A stretch of 16,634 nucleotides of DNA from CAZQKE01 sp964593865 (GTDB lineage Bacteria; Chloroflexota; Anaerolineae; JAAYZQ01), in assembly GCA_964593865.1 (NCBI GenBank), contig CAZQKE010000051.1, positions 1 to 16,634 of the forward strand, given 5' to 3'. Below the pieces are notes generated by a model. It searched no databases, was not told the origin of the DNA, and worked only from the letters and a program-made list of their open reading frames with translations. Numbering within the stretch: the first letter of the stretch is position 1; the number at the start of each line of letters is the position of its first letter. The translations under genes and the position numbers were made by a program. Of the stretch, positions 6,505 to 15,432 are shown piece after piece.

Positions 6505-7770
6505 TTAGCGGTGCAGATTCCACGCTGCCACGAAGGACAGCCCGTGTTCCGTCAGGGCGCGGGCGGTGCGGTTCAAGGCGTCATGCTTGTCCAGATAGTT
6601 GCGCTCCAAAGCTTCCCAATCGCCCGATTCTATGATCTCTTCTTTGTCGCGGAAATAGTCCAGAATGTCGGAGGGATGCTCACGGGTGGGGTCCACTTCC
6701 GGCCCGGCTCCTTCGTGCTTGGCCGAGATGTTGGGGACGTGATCGGCCAGCTCTATCAGTTCTTCGGTGCGGTCGTAGGGCTGGCGAACGATGCTCTTCC
6801 AGGTCTCCGTGATGTGATGCTCAAAGCGAACGATCTCCTCCAGGCCCAATGCCTTGCGGACCTGGGCCGTGATTTCAATGGTCTCGTTGTTGACGCTGTT
6901 GCTCCAGTTGAAACCGATGAGCGAGGTCGTCCCGTCGTCGCGGCCAAAGAGACGGGCACCGATCAAGGTCCAAAGGGCGGCATAGGGGTTGTCGTTGCCC
7001 ATGTAGACCGAGATTTTGAATTCAATGTCCACTCCTAGCTTATGAAGGAGATAGCCCAGCAATACCGTGCCGGGGTTGATGTTGAGCACCTGCTTGACGC
7101 CGTAGGTGGTGTAGTAGTAGAGGAATTCGTCCAACCACTTGAGCGCATAGTCGTTGGGCTGCCCCACACCGCCGAAATAGCCGGTGATCGTTTCCGGCCC
7201 GCCCAGGTGGATGTTGGAGCCGTCGGTCCCTTTGGTGTCCAACGTTTCGACGTAGCTGGCGCCGATGATCTGCATGGCGGCGGCAACGGCCAGTAGGTCG
7301 CCATCGGCCTCTTGCTCCTTCATCTTGCGCACGCGGATATACCGCCCCGGCATCAGCTCACCGTTGGCAATGGCCTGCTTGGCTTCCGCGATGAGGAACG
7401 GAAAGTACTGCAACGCGCTGATCTCCAACGTCACGGCCAGATCGTCCTTGAAGGTCATCGTATCGGCCTTGTCGCCCAGCACCTTGCGCCGGTAATCGGC
7501 AATGGAGATAAACGCACCTTTATCCCGCTGTTCGGTGAGCCACTCCAGGTCGGCAATGTAATCCGGATTGACTTCCCGCAGTCGGGCCAGGAGGTTGTCC
7601 AGGTTGCGGGCTTGGGCAGCCTTGCGGTTGATCTCCTCCGGCGTGCCGTACTTTTCCACGACGGCCAGGAAATCGTTGATCACCCGGCTGTTCGGGTCCA
7701 ACAGCAGGGCATTGACTTCGGCCAGCTGACTTTCGGAAATTCTCAAGCGACTGCGCAGATCACCATCCAT
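6505..7770 (-). CDS. Cysteine-free 421-aa protein of unknown function, AOR operon partner
   Basis: I do not recognise the family. The protein is soluble with no signal peptide. Residues 1-100 look helical (RISESQLAEVNALLLDP..., LDNLLARLREVNPDYIADLEWL). The middle alternates strands and helices rich in conserved-looking glycines (SYVETLDTKGTDGSNIHLGG, PETITGYFGGVGQPNDY, QVLNINPGTVLLGYLL), suggesting a TIM-barrel-like enzyme. A His-rich stretch follows (FEHHITETW, HVPNISAKHEGAGPEVDP). It contains no cysteine, so it is not an Fe-S partner. Start choice: ATG 7770 has AAGGAGGAAGG upstream. An upstream in-frame start at 7824 would lie inside the -10 region of the likely promoter and adds the only two cysteines. 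Tight spacing with AOR implies a linked role, possibly making or consuming the aldehyde (inference). Confidence 0.8.
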   Translation of the reverse strand: MDGDLRSRLRISESQLAEVNALLLDPNSRVINDFLAVVEKYGTPEEINRKAAQARNLDNLLARLREVNPDYIADLEWLTEQRDKGAFISIADYRRKVLGDKADTMTFKDDLAVTLEISALQYFPFLIAEAKQAIANGELMPGRYIRVRKMKEQEADGDLLAVAAAMQIIGASYVETLDTKGTDGSNIHLGGPETITGYFGGVGQPNDYALKWLDEFLYYYTTYGVKQVLNINPGTVLLGYLLHKLGVDIEFKISVYMGNDNPYAALWTLIGARLFGRDDGTTSLIGFNWSNSVNNETIEITAQVRKALGLEEIVRFEHHITETWKSIVRQPYDRTEELIELADHVPNISAKHEGAGPEVDPTREHPSDILDYFRDKEEIIESGDWEALERNYLDKHDALNRTARALTEHGLSFVAAWNLHR

Positions 7771-8117
7771 CGGTCCTTCCTCCTTGCGTTCAGATTCGGG
7801 GTTTACGCAAAGACATTGTATCATAAATCGGGCCGACTGTCACAACGCAACGGCGCGGATTCCGAACGGGGGCATCATTCGCTCCGTCACCGGCCCTGCC
7901 GCCGAGGCGCGGGAAGTGTGGAAAGAAACCGTGTGGAGTCCGCTGCTTCTCGGCGAACTCGGCGCCGTCTTGCGGTTGCGCCGGCCCTGAGGCAGGTTTC
8001 CGCCCGGAGCCAAACCCTGTGCCGGTCGGCAGATCCGTCGGAATGTAACCTATTCTACTGCCCTGCACAGGGGGGTGTGGTATCATATCGTCATCTGGCA
8101 TTTCAAAAGGAGGCACG
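7771..8117. other. Divergent intergenic region between the AOR operon and msrPQ
   Basis: This 347-base gap separates two divergently transcribed operons. The left part carries the minus-strand promoter at 7815-7843. Bases 7844-8040 show short open frames with no recognisable protein features, and I see no gene there. Near the right end a 12-bp palindrome CCCTGCACAGGG (8061-8072) lies about eight bases before TATCAT (8081-8086), a possible -10 for msrP. No good -35 is present, so an activator binding at the palindrome is conceivable. The msrP ribosome site AAAAGGAGG is at about 8106-8114. Confidence 0.45.
7815..7843 (-). promoter_or_regulatory. Sigma-A-type promoter of the AOR operon
   Basis: On the minus strand, GTGACA (7843-7838) is separated by exactly 17 bases from TACAAT (7820-7815). 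Each hexamer matches the consensus at five of six positions. The predicted transcript start, near 7808, leaves a leader of about 38 bases with an AAGGAGGAAGG ribosome site ahead of ATG 7770. Confidence 0.6.
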
Positions 8118-9094
<977 letters not shown>

Positions 9095-9107
<13 letters not shown>

Positions 9108-9718
9108 CCCGCCGTTGGTGGCACAAGAACCTGTTGCGCCTGGTGGTCCACATTGGCGCATGGCTGCCCCTGGCCTGGCTGCTGGGGGCGGCAGGCCGGG
9201 GGCAGCTCGCGATAGACCCGGTCGGTGCGGTCACGGCGTTGACCGGCAAGGCGGCATTGATCCTGTTGCTCCTATCGTTGAGCTGCACGCCGGTCGCCGC
9301 CCTGACCGGTCGGCGGTCGGTGGGCCGCCTGCGTCGGCCTCTGGGCCTCTATGCTGCCCTGTATGCCGGGTTGCACTTTGGCGCCTTTGTCTGGCTGGAC
9401 TACGGCCTGGATTTGGCCCTGCTCCGGGAAGCGGTGCGCAGCCAGGGCTATGTGATCGTAGGCCTGGCTGCCGGGTTGATTCTGTTGGCCCTTGCCCTTA
9501 CCTCAACGCGGGGTTGGCAACGACGGCTGGGGAGACGATGGAAGCAGCTCCACCGTCTGGTTTACCTCGCCGCACTTTTGGCCACGGCGCACTTTTTATG
9601 GCTGAGCAAGGACATCCGAGAACCGCTGCGCTATCTGGCCGTTACCGTCCTGTTGTTGCTGCTGCGCTTGCCGCCCTTCCGTCGCCTGCCGGAGCGCAAG
9701 AGGCATCGCCGGGCATAA
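9095..9718 (+). CDS. msrQ: MsrQ heme-binding membrane subunit
   Basis: A 207-residue ferric-reductase-like membrane protein that passes electrons from the quinone pool or a flavin reductase to MsrP. About six membrane segments are visible (around 15-32, 45-70, 83-101, 117-136, 154-170, 177-192). Histidines H94 (LHFGAFVW), H153 (QLHRLVYL) and H166 (TAHFLWL) fall at the positions of the heme b ligands known in E. coli MsrQ. The ends are basic (RKRHRRA). Start choice: ATG 9095 lies inside the end of msrP (13-base overlap), giving the standard family length and translational coupling. Confidence 0.92.
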
Positions 9719-9772
9719 AGGTCTTTTCATCTCCGGTCCGCTTTTGCCGCCATGGCCGGTGTCCCGGCAAAC
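9719..9772. terminator. Convergent gap with a weak hairpin
   Basis: The 54 bases between the convergent ends of msrQ (+) and the thiolase (-) include GCCGG-TGTC-CCGGC (9755-9768). No clear T-run follows on either strand. It may serve as a weak bidirectional terminator; confidence is low. Confidence 0.25.
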
Positions 9773-10972
9773 TCATTCCATCTCAACGGCCAACGTGACC
9801 GCTTCTCCACCACCCAGGCAGAGGGAAGCGATCCCCCGCTTCAATCCCCGTTGCCGCAGGGCGTAAAGCAGGGTGACCAGCACCCGCGTCCCGGAACAGC
9901 CGATGGGATGCCCCAGGGCGATGGCCCCACCGTTGACGTTGACCTTCTCCCAATCCCAGCCGTCCTTCTCCAGTTCCTTGCCGTCGGCCAGGACTTGGGC
10001 GGCAAAGGCTTCGTTCAACTCTATCAGGTCATAATCGGCCAGAGCCGTACCGGTGCGTTCCAACAAACGGCGGATGGCATGGGCCGGGGCAATGAAAAGC
10101 CATTGGGGGTCTACCGCAGCCTGGGCGTAACCGGTGATGCGGGCCAGTGGCTGTACACCCAGCTCATCGGCCTTGCGACGGCTCATCACCACGACGGCTG
10201 CCGCGCCGTCGGTGATGCCCGGCGAGTTCCCGGCGGTGACGATGCCGTCCTCCTGGAAGGCAGGTCGCAATCGCGCCAGGGCCTCCAGGGATGTGTCGCG
10301 GCGGGGGCACTCATCGGTATCAAAGAGCAAGGGCGGGCCTTTGCGCCGGGGAACCTCTACGGGGACGATCTCCTCGCGGAACCTGCCGGCATCAATGGCC
10401 TCAATGGCTTTGCGATGGCTGTGGTAGGCATATTCGTCCAGCTGGCGACGGGTCAGCCCGTACTGCCGGGCGATAAACTCCGCCGAATTGCCCATGTGAT
10501 GATCCATGAAAGGACACCACAAGCCATCATGGACAACGCCGTCCACCAGCGTTCCGTTGCCCAAACGGTAACCCCCCCGCGCTTGGGGCAGGTAGTAGGG
10601 GGCGCGGCTCATGTTCTCCATGCCTCCCGCGACATAGATTTCGCCGTCTCCGGCCCGGATGAGACCGGCGGCCAGCATCACGGTCTTGAGTCCGGAGCCG
10701 CACACCTTGTTGAGCGTCACCGCGCCGACCTGGGGCGGGATGCCGCCGCCGATGGCCGCTTGGCGGGCCGGAGCCTGCCCCATGCCGCTGGGCACAACGC
10801 AGCCCATGAACACCTCATCCACCAGGGCCGGGTCCACACCTGCCCGCCGGACCGCCTCCCGAACGGCAACGGCCCCCAGCTGCGGGGCAGGGATGGCGGA
10901 CAGGCTGCCCATAAACTTGCCGATAGGAGTGCGTGCTGCACCGACGATCACCACTTCGTTGGGGTTGCTCAT
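9773..10972 (-). CDS. Acetyl-CoA acetyltransferase (thiolase)
   Basis: This 399-residue protein matches full-length degradative/biosynthetic thiolase. It condenses or cleaves acyl-CoA/acetoacetyl-CoA (EC 2.3.1.9 type) in the cytoplasm. The catalytic residues are present: nucleophile C91 (NKVCGSGLK), H355 (GHPIGCSG) and C385 (LCLGGGEAV), plus the NEAFAAQ motif. The N-terminus VVIVGAARTPIGKFMGSL is typical. ATG 10972 has GAGGAGGACC upstream. It is the last gene of a co-oriented series, 99 bases after the MBL-fold hydrolase. That gap has no gene, only short GGGAAnGGGAA-like purine repeats, and could hold a promoter of its own. Chain-length specificity cannot be read from the sequence. Confidence 0.95.
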   Translation of the reverse strand: MSNPNEVVIVGAARTPIGKFMGSLSAIPAPQLGAVAVREAVRRAGVDPALVDEVFMGCVVPSGMGQAPARQAAIGGGIPPQVGAVTLNKVCGSGLKTVMLAAGLIRAGDGEIYVAGGMENMSRAPYYLPQARGGYRLGNGTLVDGVVHDGLWCPFMDHHMGNSAEFIARQYGLTRRQLDEYAYHSHRKAIEAIDAGRFREEIVPVEVPRRKGPPLLFDTDECPRRDTSLEALARLRPAFQEDGIVTAGNSPGITDGAAAVVVMSRRKADELGVQPLARITGYAQAAVDPQWLFIAPAHAIRRLLERTGTALADYDLIELNEAFAAQVLADGKELEKDGWDWEKVNVNGGAIALGHPIGCSGTRVLVTLLYALRQRGLKRGIASLCLGGGEAVTLAVEME

Positions 10973-11071
10973 AGGTCCTCCTCGGTTATGATTTTAGCGA
11001 ATGGGAATGGGAACGACGAACGGAAACGGAAAGAGTGCTTGTCTTCTCTTCATGCTTGCGCATCGTGTCGT

Positions 11072-11695
11072 CTATCGTACCCAGGGGTTCAACCTTTTCT
11101 CCTCGCCGATGGTCGTCGCCGGGCCGTGGCCGGAATACACCACCGTTTCATCGGGCAGGGCAAAGAGGATGGTCCGGATGCTGTGCATCAATTGCTCCCA
11201 GCTCCCGCCCGGCAGATCGGTGCGGCCTACGCCCCGATGAAAGAGTACGTCACCGTCAAAAAGGACGCCCTCCTTCGGTTCGTAGAAGCAGACGTGGCCC
11301 GGCGTATGCCCCGGCGTGTGGAGCACCCGAAAGCGCAGTTCGCCGACCGTCAGCTCATCGCCGTCGCGGAGCTCAAGGTCGGGCAGAGGGCCGGGGGTGG
11401 CGGGCAGGCCGAAAAGGGCCGCTCCGCCTGCCGTCTTGAGCAACGGCAGGTCGGCGGGGTGAAGGGCCAAAGTCGCGCCGGTGGCCTCGACAATAGGGCC
11501 GTTGGCGTCAATGTGGTCAAAGTGGGCATGGGTATCCAACACGTAACGGATCGTCAACCCGTGCCGTTCCACCTCGGCCAGAATGCGCTCCGGGTGGCCG
11601 CCGGGATCTATGACGACCCCTTCTTTCGTCTCCTCGCAACCGACGATGTAACAGTTGGTCTGAATCAGGCCGACGGGTAAAACCGAAATGATCAC
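11072..11695 (-). CDS. Glyoxalase-II-like MBL-fold metallohydrolase
   Basis: A 207-residue single-domain metallo-beta-lactamase-fold protein. Metal ligands: THAHFDH at 55-61 (H56, H58, D60, H61), H130 in HTPGHTPGH, D149 in FDGDVLF and H190 in YSGHGP. The set is complete for a binuclear site. The N-terminus LPVGLIQTNCYIVGCEE and the RTDLPGGSWEQL segment are characteristic of the YcbL/glyoxalase II-like subgroup, which hydrolyses thioesters such as S-lactoylglutathione-type substrates. Glutathione use is doubtful in this kind of bacterium, so the thiol partner is unknown. The start is GTG at 11695, six bases after AAGGAGA. The gene lies 28 bases behind the MNT-like gene, so they are probably co-transcribed. 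Confidence 0.9.
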   Translation of the reverse strand: MIISVLPVGLIQTNCYIVGCEETKEGVVIDPGGHPERILAEVERHGLTIRYVLDTHAHFDHIDANGPIVEATGATLALHPADLPLLKTAGGAALFGLPATPGPLPDLELRDGDELTVGELRFRVLHTPGHTPGHVCFYEPKEGVLFDGDVLFHRGVGRTDLPGGSWEQLMHSIRTILFALPDETVVYSGHGPATTIGEEKRLNPWVR

Positions 11696-11723
11696 TTGCT
11701 TCTCCTTGATGTCGGGCGACCGG

Positions 11724-12128
11724 TCATTCTTCGTGCAGTGGGCCGGTTTCTACTTTCCAGTAGAGGGCTTCCAGCAGAGGGTAAAAAGAGGAATAGCGGA
11801 CGATGGTCTCTTCAATGAAAAGGGCCAACTTTTCCGGCTGCCCGACATAGATCGGTTCACCCCGGTTGATGACGTTGAAACGGGTAACAAGGGGCATCCG
11901 TCGCAGGTCCATCAGTTCCACGCTTTCCAAAGACAAAGCGCGTGCGACGGCCATCTCCAGTTCCAAGCGTTGGGGCCAGGGAGGGGTTTCGGTAAAAAGG
12001 GCGGCCAGATCGCAATCGTGGCCCCGGCGCAGGGCAAAGGCGTAGAGGGCGACCAAGCGCGATTCCCCTTGACACGCCCGGCGCAGTCGGTCCAACTCCG
12101 CTTCGGCGAAACAGTCCTTCTGTCCCAT
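11724..12128 (-). CDS. Degenerate MNT-type nucleotidyltransferase-like protein
   Basis: A 134-residue protein resembling minimal nucleotidyltransferases (MntA-like) along its whole length. The active-site strand reads LVALYAFALRRGHDCDLAALF (25-45), where active family members have GSxxRG...SDxDL. Here the Gly-Ser is replaced by Ala-Phe and the spacing is shortened, but the D38-x-D40 pair remains. The second half fits the family: LELEMAVARALSLESVEL, LMDLRRMPLVTRFNVI, NRGEPIYVGQPEKLALFIEE, VRYSSFYPLLEALYW. No HEPN toxin partner is adjacent. Activity is probably lost or altered; a regulatory or binding role is possible. Start choice: ATG 12128 has GGAGGTG upstream; the in-frame TTG at 12146 lies inside the -10 element. 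Confidence 0.65.
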   Translation of the reverse strand: MGQKDCFAEAELDRLRRACQGESRLVALYAFALRRGHDCDLAALFTETPPWPQRLELEMAVARALSLESVELMDLRRMPLVTRFNVINRGEPIYVGQPEKLALFIEETIVRYSSFYPLLEALYWKVETGPLHEE

Positions 12129-12145
12129 CGCCCACCTCCGGGGCA

Positions 12146-12175
12146 ATTATAACACAAATGCGACCGCCGGGCCAA
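12146..12175 (-). promoter_or_regulatory. Candidate promoter for the MNT-like/MBL genes
   Basis: On the minus strand a perfect TATAAT (12151-12146) lies about 18 bases downstream of TTGGCC, a half-matching -35. Transcription would start near 12139, giving a very short leader that still contains the GGAGGTG ribosome site before ATG 12128. The gap 12152-12248 otherwise holds nothing recognisable. Confidence 0.4.
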
Positions 12176-12248
12176 CCCGTCTCGCAGGTGTGCGCAGGGC
12201 AGGAGCGTTTATCCTCCTCGCTGCCGGTTTCATCGCGTCGGTGTGTGG

Positions 12249-13277
12249 CTAAATTTCCACTTGGGCGGTTTCATCCAATGCCTCAACGGCAGCGGCTGCT
12301 TGGGGCCGGAGCCGAGGGGCCGGGCGGCGGCGGGATAGGCGATTGAGCAACGCGCTACCGCCGATCAGCAGGATGCAGGGGGCCACAATGACGCCCAGCA
12401 CATAGGGCCAGAAGGGGAGCAGAGGGGTGGGGGAGAAGCGATCCAGGTTGAGCAGGATCACGGTCAGGCTGACCCAAACGGCCAAAAAGTTGGGGATGGC
12501 ATCGCCGGAGCGGAGGAGCTTCAACCCCATCATCCGCTTGCGGGTAAAGGGGAAAAAGAGGTTGCTTCCCATAAAACCCAATTGATCTTCCGCAATGTGG
12601 GCAAGGGCGGCCAGGGCCATTGCCACGCCGTAGACCGGCGCGATCAGCGTTCCCACTCCGCCCACCAGCAGAGCCAAAAAGAAGGAATGGCTCCAGGAGC
12701 GGTGCCAGGGCAAAAAGATCACTTCCACCGCTTCGCCCGCAGGCTCAAAAGTCAAAGAAGGGCCGCTGAAAATATCAATGCGGGTTTCGGCATCGTAGGT
12801 GTGCAGGATGGGAACTGCCACCTGCGCCCGCCCTTCACCCAAGCCGGGAATCTCACTGGCAACAAAGGGGACCTGCCCCGTCGTCACCACGGGGCCGATG
12901 CGGACGACGACCTGGTTCCGCTCCAGGTCAAAGGTGACGCTCCACTGCCGCCACAGGTCGGCCCCCAGCCGGACGGTATGCAAGTGGACCTTGACGGGGC
13001 GACCTTCGGCATGGGCGCGGTTCATGGCTGCCGCGATCCGTTCGGCGATGGCCTGGGGGTCGGGATGGCCGTCCGCCCGTGTAATCTGAGCCGGGTCTAT
13101 TTCGTCGTCCAAACGTTCAAAATAGCGGACGAATTTGAAATCCAGCGTATCGGGCAGCAGCCCGGCGATACCCCCCAGCACCGGGCCGAAAGCCAGATCG
13201 GAAGCGGCGCTGTGGACGATCTCCGGGAAAAAGGTTGCCACGGCAACGCCGGTTATGAAATGGGCGATCCCTTTCAC
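12249..13277 (-). CDS. DUF457/YdjM-like integral membrane metal-dependent hydrolase with insertion
   Basis: A 342-residue protein with the pattern of the YdjM/DUF457 membrane family. H6 is in MKGIAHFITG, D43 and D46 in GLLPDTLDF, H192 and H197 in LPWHRSWSHS, and H227 and D231 in HIAEDQLG. These polar residues inside membrane segments are the presumed metal site. Hydrophobic segments lie at about 8-42, 198-230, 260-276 and 285-308. Between the second and third motifs, about 130 residues (roughly 58-187) form a hydrophilic, strand-rich insertion (VKVHLHTVRLGADLW, VTFDLERNQVVVRIG, RIDIFSGPSLTF). It makes this protein much longer than the usual 170-220 residues. The tail (310-342) is Arg/Pro/Ala-rich. 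GTG 13277 has GAGGAGGATAA upstream. It follows the sugar permease gene by 32 bases. Substrate unknown. Confidence 0.75.
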   Translation of the reverse strand: MKGIAHFITGVAVATFFPEIVHSAASDLAFGPVLGGIAGLLPDTLDFKFVRYFERLDDEIDPAQITRADGHPDPQAIAERIAAAMNRAHAEGRPVKVHLHTVRLGADLWRQWSVTFDLERNQVVVRIGPVVTTGQVPFVASEIPGLGEGRAQVAVPILHTYDAETRIDIFSGPSLTFEPAGEAVEVIFLPWHRSWSHSFFLALLVGGVGTLIAPVYGVAMALAALAHIAEDQLGFMGSNLFFPFTRKRMMGLKLLRSGDAIPNFLAVWVSLTVILLNLDRFSPTPLLPFWPYVLGVIVAPCILLIGGSALLNRLSRRRPAPRLRPQAAAAVEALDETAQVEI

Positions 13278-13309
13278 TTATCCTCCTCGTCGTCAAGGAG
13301 CGTCCCGGC

Positions 13310-14155
13310 CTACCCCTTCACCCCGCCGACGGTCAACCCCGATTCCAGGTAGCGTTGCAGCCATAGGAAGATGAGGATGATGGGGATCAGCACCAGCACC
13401 GCGCCGGAGGCGAACCGTCCCCAGGGGATGTTGACCTCGTTGGCGATCTGGTACATGCCGACCATGACCGTCTTTTTGGCGTCGGGGGCGGGGATGAGGA
13501 TGTTGGCCAAAAAGAATTCGCCCCAACCGGCCATGAACCCAAAGAGCAGGGTGACGGCCAGGGCCGGGCGGGCCAGGGGCAGGGCAATATAGACAAAGGA
13601 TTGGATCGGCCCGCAGCCGTCAATCATGCCCGCCTCTTCCAGGTCTATGGGGATGGTATCAAAGTAGCCCTTCAGGTTCCAGATGACAAACACCAGCGTC
13701 CCGGCCAGGTAGGCCATGACCAGGCCCCAGTGGTTGGCGTACAGGCCCAGGGCGGCCAAAATCTGGGCGATGGGGACCAGGGAAAGGATGCCGGGGAAGG
13801 CCTGGATGGCGAGAAAGAGGATCAGCCCCGCCTGCCGCCCGTAGAACTTGAAGCGGGAAAAGGCAAAGGCCGCGGAGGTGCCGATGAAGAGGGCGGCCAG
13901 GGCCGTCGCCGTGGCGACCAGGAGGCTGTTCTTGATCCAGATCAAAAAGGAGGTCTGGGTGAGGAGGTCTTGCAGGTTGGCCCAGGTCCATTCGGTGGGG
14001 ATGAACATGCCCAACAGATCAAAGGTGTAGAGCCGCTGGCCCGGTCGCCCGGCGGCGAGGATGGCGAACCAGACCGGGTAAAGGGCAAAGAGGGTCATCA
14101 GCCCCAAAAAGGCATACATCAGCATTTTGGTCCAGGGTTTGGGCGGTCGGTTCAT
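13310..14155 (-). CDS. Carbohydrate ABC transporter permease, MalG type
   Basis: This 281-residue inner-membrane permease has about six membrane segments (around 10-34, 74-99, 108-131, 142-160, 198-220, 250-270). The cytoplasmic EAA loop reads PIDLEEAGMIDGCGPIQSFV (169-188), followed by IALPLARPAL, and contacts the ATPase subunit. The C-terminus ESGLTVGGVKG is a hallmark of CUT1-family MalG-like proteins. ATG 14155 overlaps the TGA of the partner permease (ATGA), so the two are translationally coupled. No ATPase gene is visible in the window; CUT1 systems often share one encoded elsewhere. Confidence 0.93.
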   Translation of the reverse strand: MNRPPKPWTKMLMYAFLGLMTLFALYPVWFAILAAGRPGQRLYTFDLLGMFIPTEWTWANLQDLLTQTSFLIWIKNSLLVATATALAALFIGTSAAFAFSRFKFYGRQAGLILFLAIQAFPGILSLVPIAQILAALGLYANHWGLVMAYLAGTLVFVIWNLKGYFDTIPIDLEEAGMIDGCGPIQSFVYIALPLARPALAVTLLFGFMAGWGEFFLANILIPAPDAKKTVMVGMYQIANEVNIPWGRFASGAVLVLIPIILIFLWLQRYLESGLTVGGVKG

Positions 14156-15363
14156 TCGTAGACTCCTTCCGTGATGCGGGTGATGCGCAGGCTGTAAAGG
14201 GTGGCGATAAAGAGGGCAACGAACAGAATGACGGCAAAAGCACCCATACGGCCAAAGGCCTGGGTCTGAAAGATCTGCTTGTAGGCGTGGACCATGACGA
14301 ACTCGGTAAAGCCGGGGGTCCCCGCCCCTTTGACCGGCCCGCCCTGGGTGATGCTCCACACCACGGCGTCCACCTTGTAGGTCGTCAGCGTGCTCAAGAC
14401 GACGGCGGGCAGGACCGCCGGTCGCAGCAGGGGCAGGGTGATGTTGGTCAGCTGCTGCCACCAACCCGCACCGTCCACCTCGGCGGCTTCATAGAGATCG
14501 GGCGGGATGGATTGCAGGCCGCCCAGGATGACGACCATGAAAAAGGGGTAGGTGTACCACAGGTTGACCAGGACAACGACGAAAAAGGCCCACCAATCCT
14601 CCCGCAGATAGGCCGGCCCCTGGATGCCCAAAACGGCCAGGAACTGGTTGATGGTCCCGTTTTCCCGGAAAAAGAACTGCCAGATGAGGGACATCATAAT
14701 GGCGACGGTGGACGCAGCCCAGGGGACGATGAGGACCACGCGGAAAAAGGTCCGACCTCGGAGGTAATCGTTGTTGAGGATGAGGGCTACGGTCAGGCCC
14801 AGGACGAAAAAGAGGGGCATACAGACGATGACGTAGAGGATGGTGCGGATGTTGACCATGATAAAGTTGCCCGTATCCAAAAGGGTGTTGTAGGCTCCGA
14901 TCACATCCAATCGCCGGCCCAAAAGCAGGGCAACGGCCAGACCGCCCAGCCACACCGCCCCCGCCGGAACCGGGCGGGTGACGCGTCTTTGCCCCCAGCG
15001 TCTGTTCAGGTAAGCGGCAGCCCCCAGGGGGACCAGCACCAGGACGATGCGCCCCAGGGCCAGCACCGCTTCTTTGGTGAACAGCCCGCCCAGCAGGTCG
15101 GCATAGTTTTTGTAAAAGGGGTCCACAAAGGTAAAGGGCTGGGCGATGCCCCGCTGCTCTTTGTTCAGCCAGCAGGAAGGTTCGACGATGCGCCAAATGG
15201 TGACGGAGCAATCGGGGTTGGGGTGGAACTTGCCCCGGTTGGTCAGAGAGATAAAGACGTTGAAGACAAAGGGATAGACGCTAAAGATCAGAATGGCGAT
15301 GAGGGTGGGCATGACAAAGAGCAAGAGGGTTAGCGTCTTGCGGCGGCCAGACCAGCCGACCAT
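14152..15363 (-). CDS. Carbohydrate ABC transporter permease, MalF type
   Basis: This 403-residue membrane permease carries the EAA loop LYEAAEVDGAGWWQQLTNIT, then LPLLRPA, about residues 290-316. TM1 (LLLFVMPTLIAILIFSVYPF) is followed by a long segment with two extra hydrophobic stretches (ALGRIVLVLVPLGAAAYL; PAGAVWLGGLAVALLLG) and an external loop containing NPDCSVTIW...EPSCW, before the conserved core from about 175. The protein is thus longer than a typical 290-310-residue CUT1 MalF-like protein. Start choice: ATG 15363 has GAGGAGGTGG upstream, in preference to the in-frame TTG at 15378. It pairs with the MalG-type permease by a 4-base overlap. Confidence 0.93.
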   Translation of the reverse strand: MVGWSGRRKTLTLLLFVMPTLIAILIFSVYPFVFNVFISLTNRGKFHPNPDCSVTIWRIVEPSCWLNKEQRGIAQPFTFVDPFYKNYADLLGGLFTKEAVLALGRIVLVLVPLGAAAYLNRRWGQRRVTRPVPAGAVWLGGLAVALLLGRRLDVIGAYNTLLDTGNFIMVNIRTILYVIVCMPLFFVLGLTVALILNNDYLRGRTFFRVVLIVPWAASTVAIMMSLIWQFFFRENGTINQFLAVLGIQGPAYLREDWWAFFVVVLVNLWYTYPFFMVVILGGLQSIPPDLYEAAEVDGAGWWQQLTNITLPLLRPAVLPAVVLSTLTTYKVDAVVWSITQGGPVKGAGTPGFTEFVMVHAYKQIFQTQAFGRMGAFAVILFVALFIATLYSLRITRITEGVYE

Positions 15364-15432
15364 GAGCCACCTCCTCAAAAGTTGAACCGAGAGCGCAAAG
15401 GATCTAAAAACTCTACGCGGGAACCCTCCCGC

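Noticed and set aside
5121..6635. 504-codon plus-strand open frame over the aldehyde oxidoreductase
   Set aside because: Antisense to a full-length gene with all catalytic residues; no family-like features and no ribosome site noticed. Long antisense frames are expected at high GC.
9752..11680. 642-codon plus-strand open frame across thiolase and MBL hydrolase
   Set aside because: It spans two well-supported minus-strand genes and their gap; composition shows no domain, signal or membrane pattern.
11724..12128. Intact MntA/HepT toxin-antitoxin pair
   Set aside because: The nucleotidyltransferase motif is degraded and both neighbouring genes (DUF457 and MBL hydrolase) are unrelated to HEPN toxins.
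13310..14464. Longer MalG reading frame starting at 14464
   Set aside because: The extra 103 residues are Arg/His/Pro-rich and out of frame over the MalF gene; ATG 14155 with the ATGA overlap gives the normal permease length.
14287..15333. 348-codon plus-strand frame rich in Asp/Gly/Gln
   Set aside because: It mirrors the hydrophobic MalF-type permease on the other strand; the acidic composition is the complement of Val/Leu/Ile codons.
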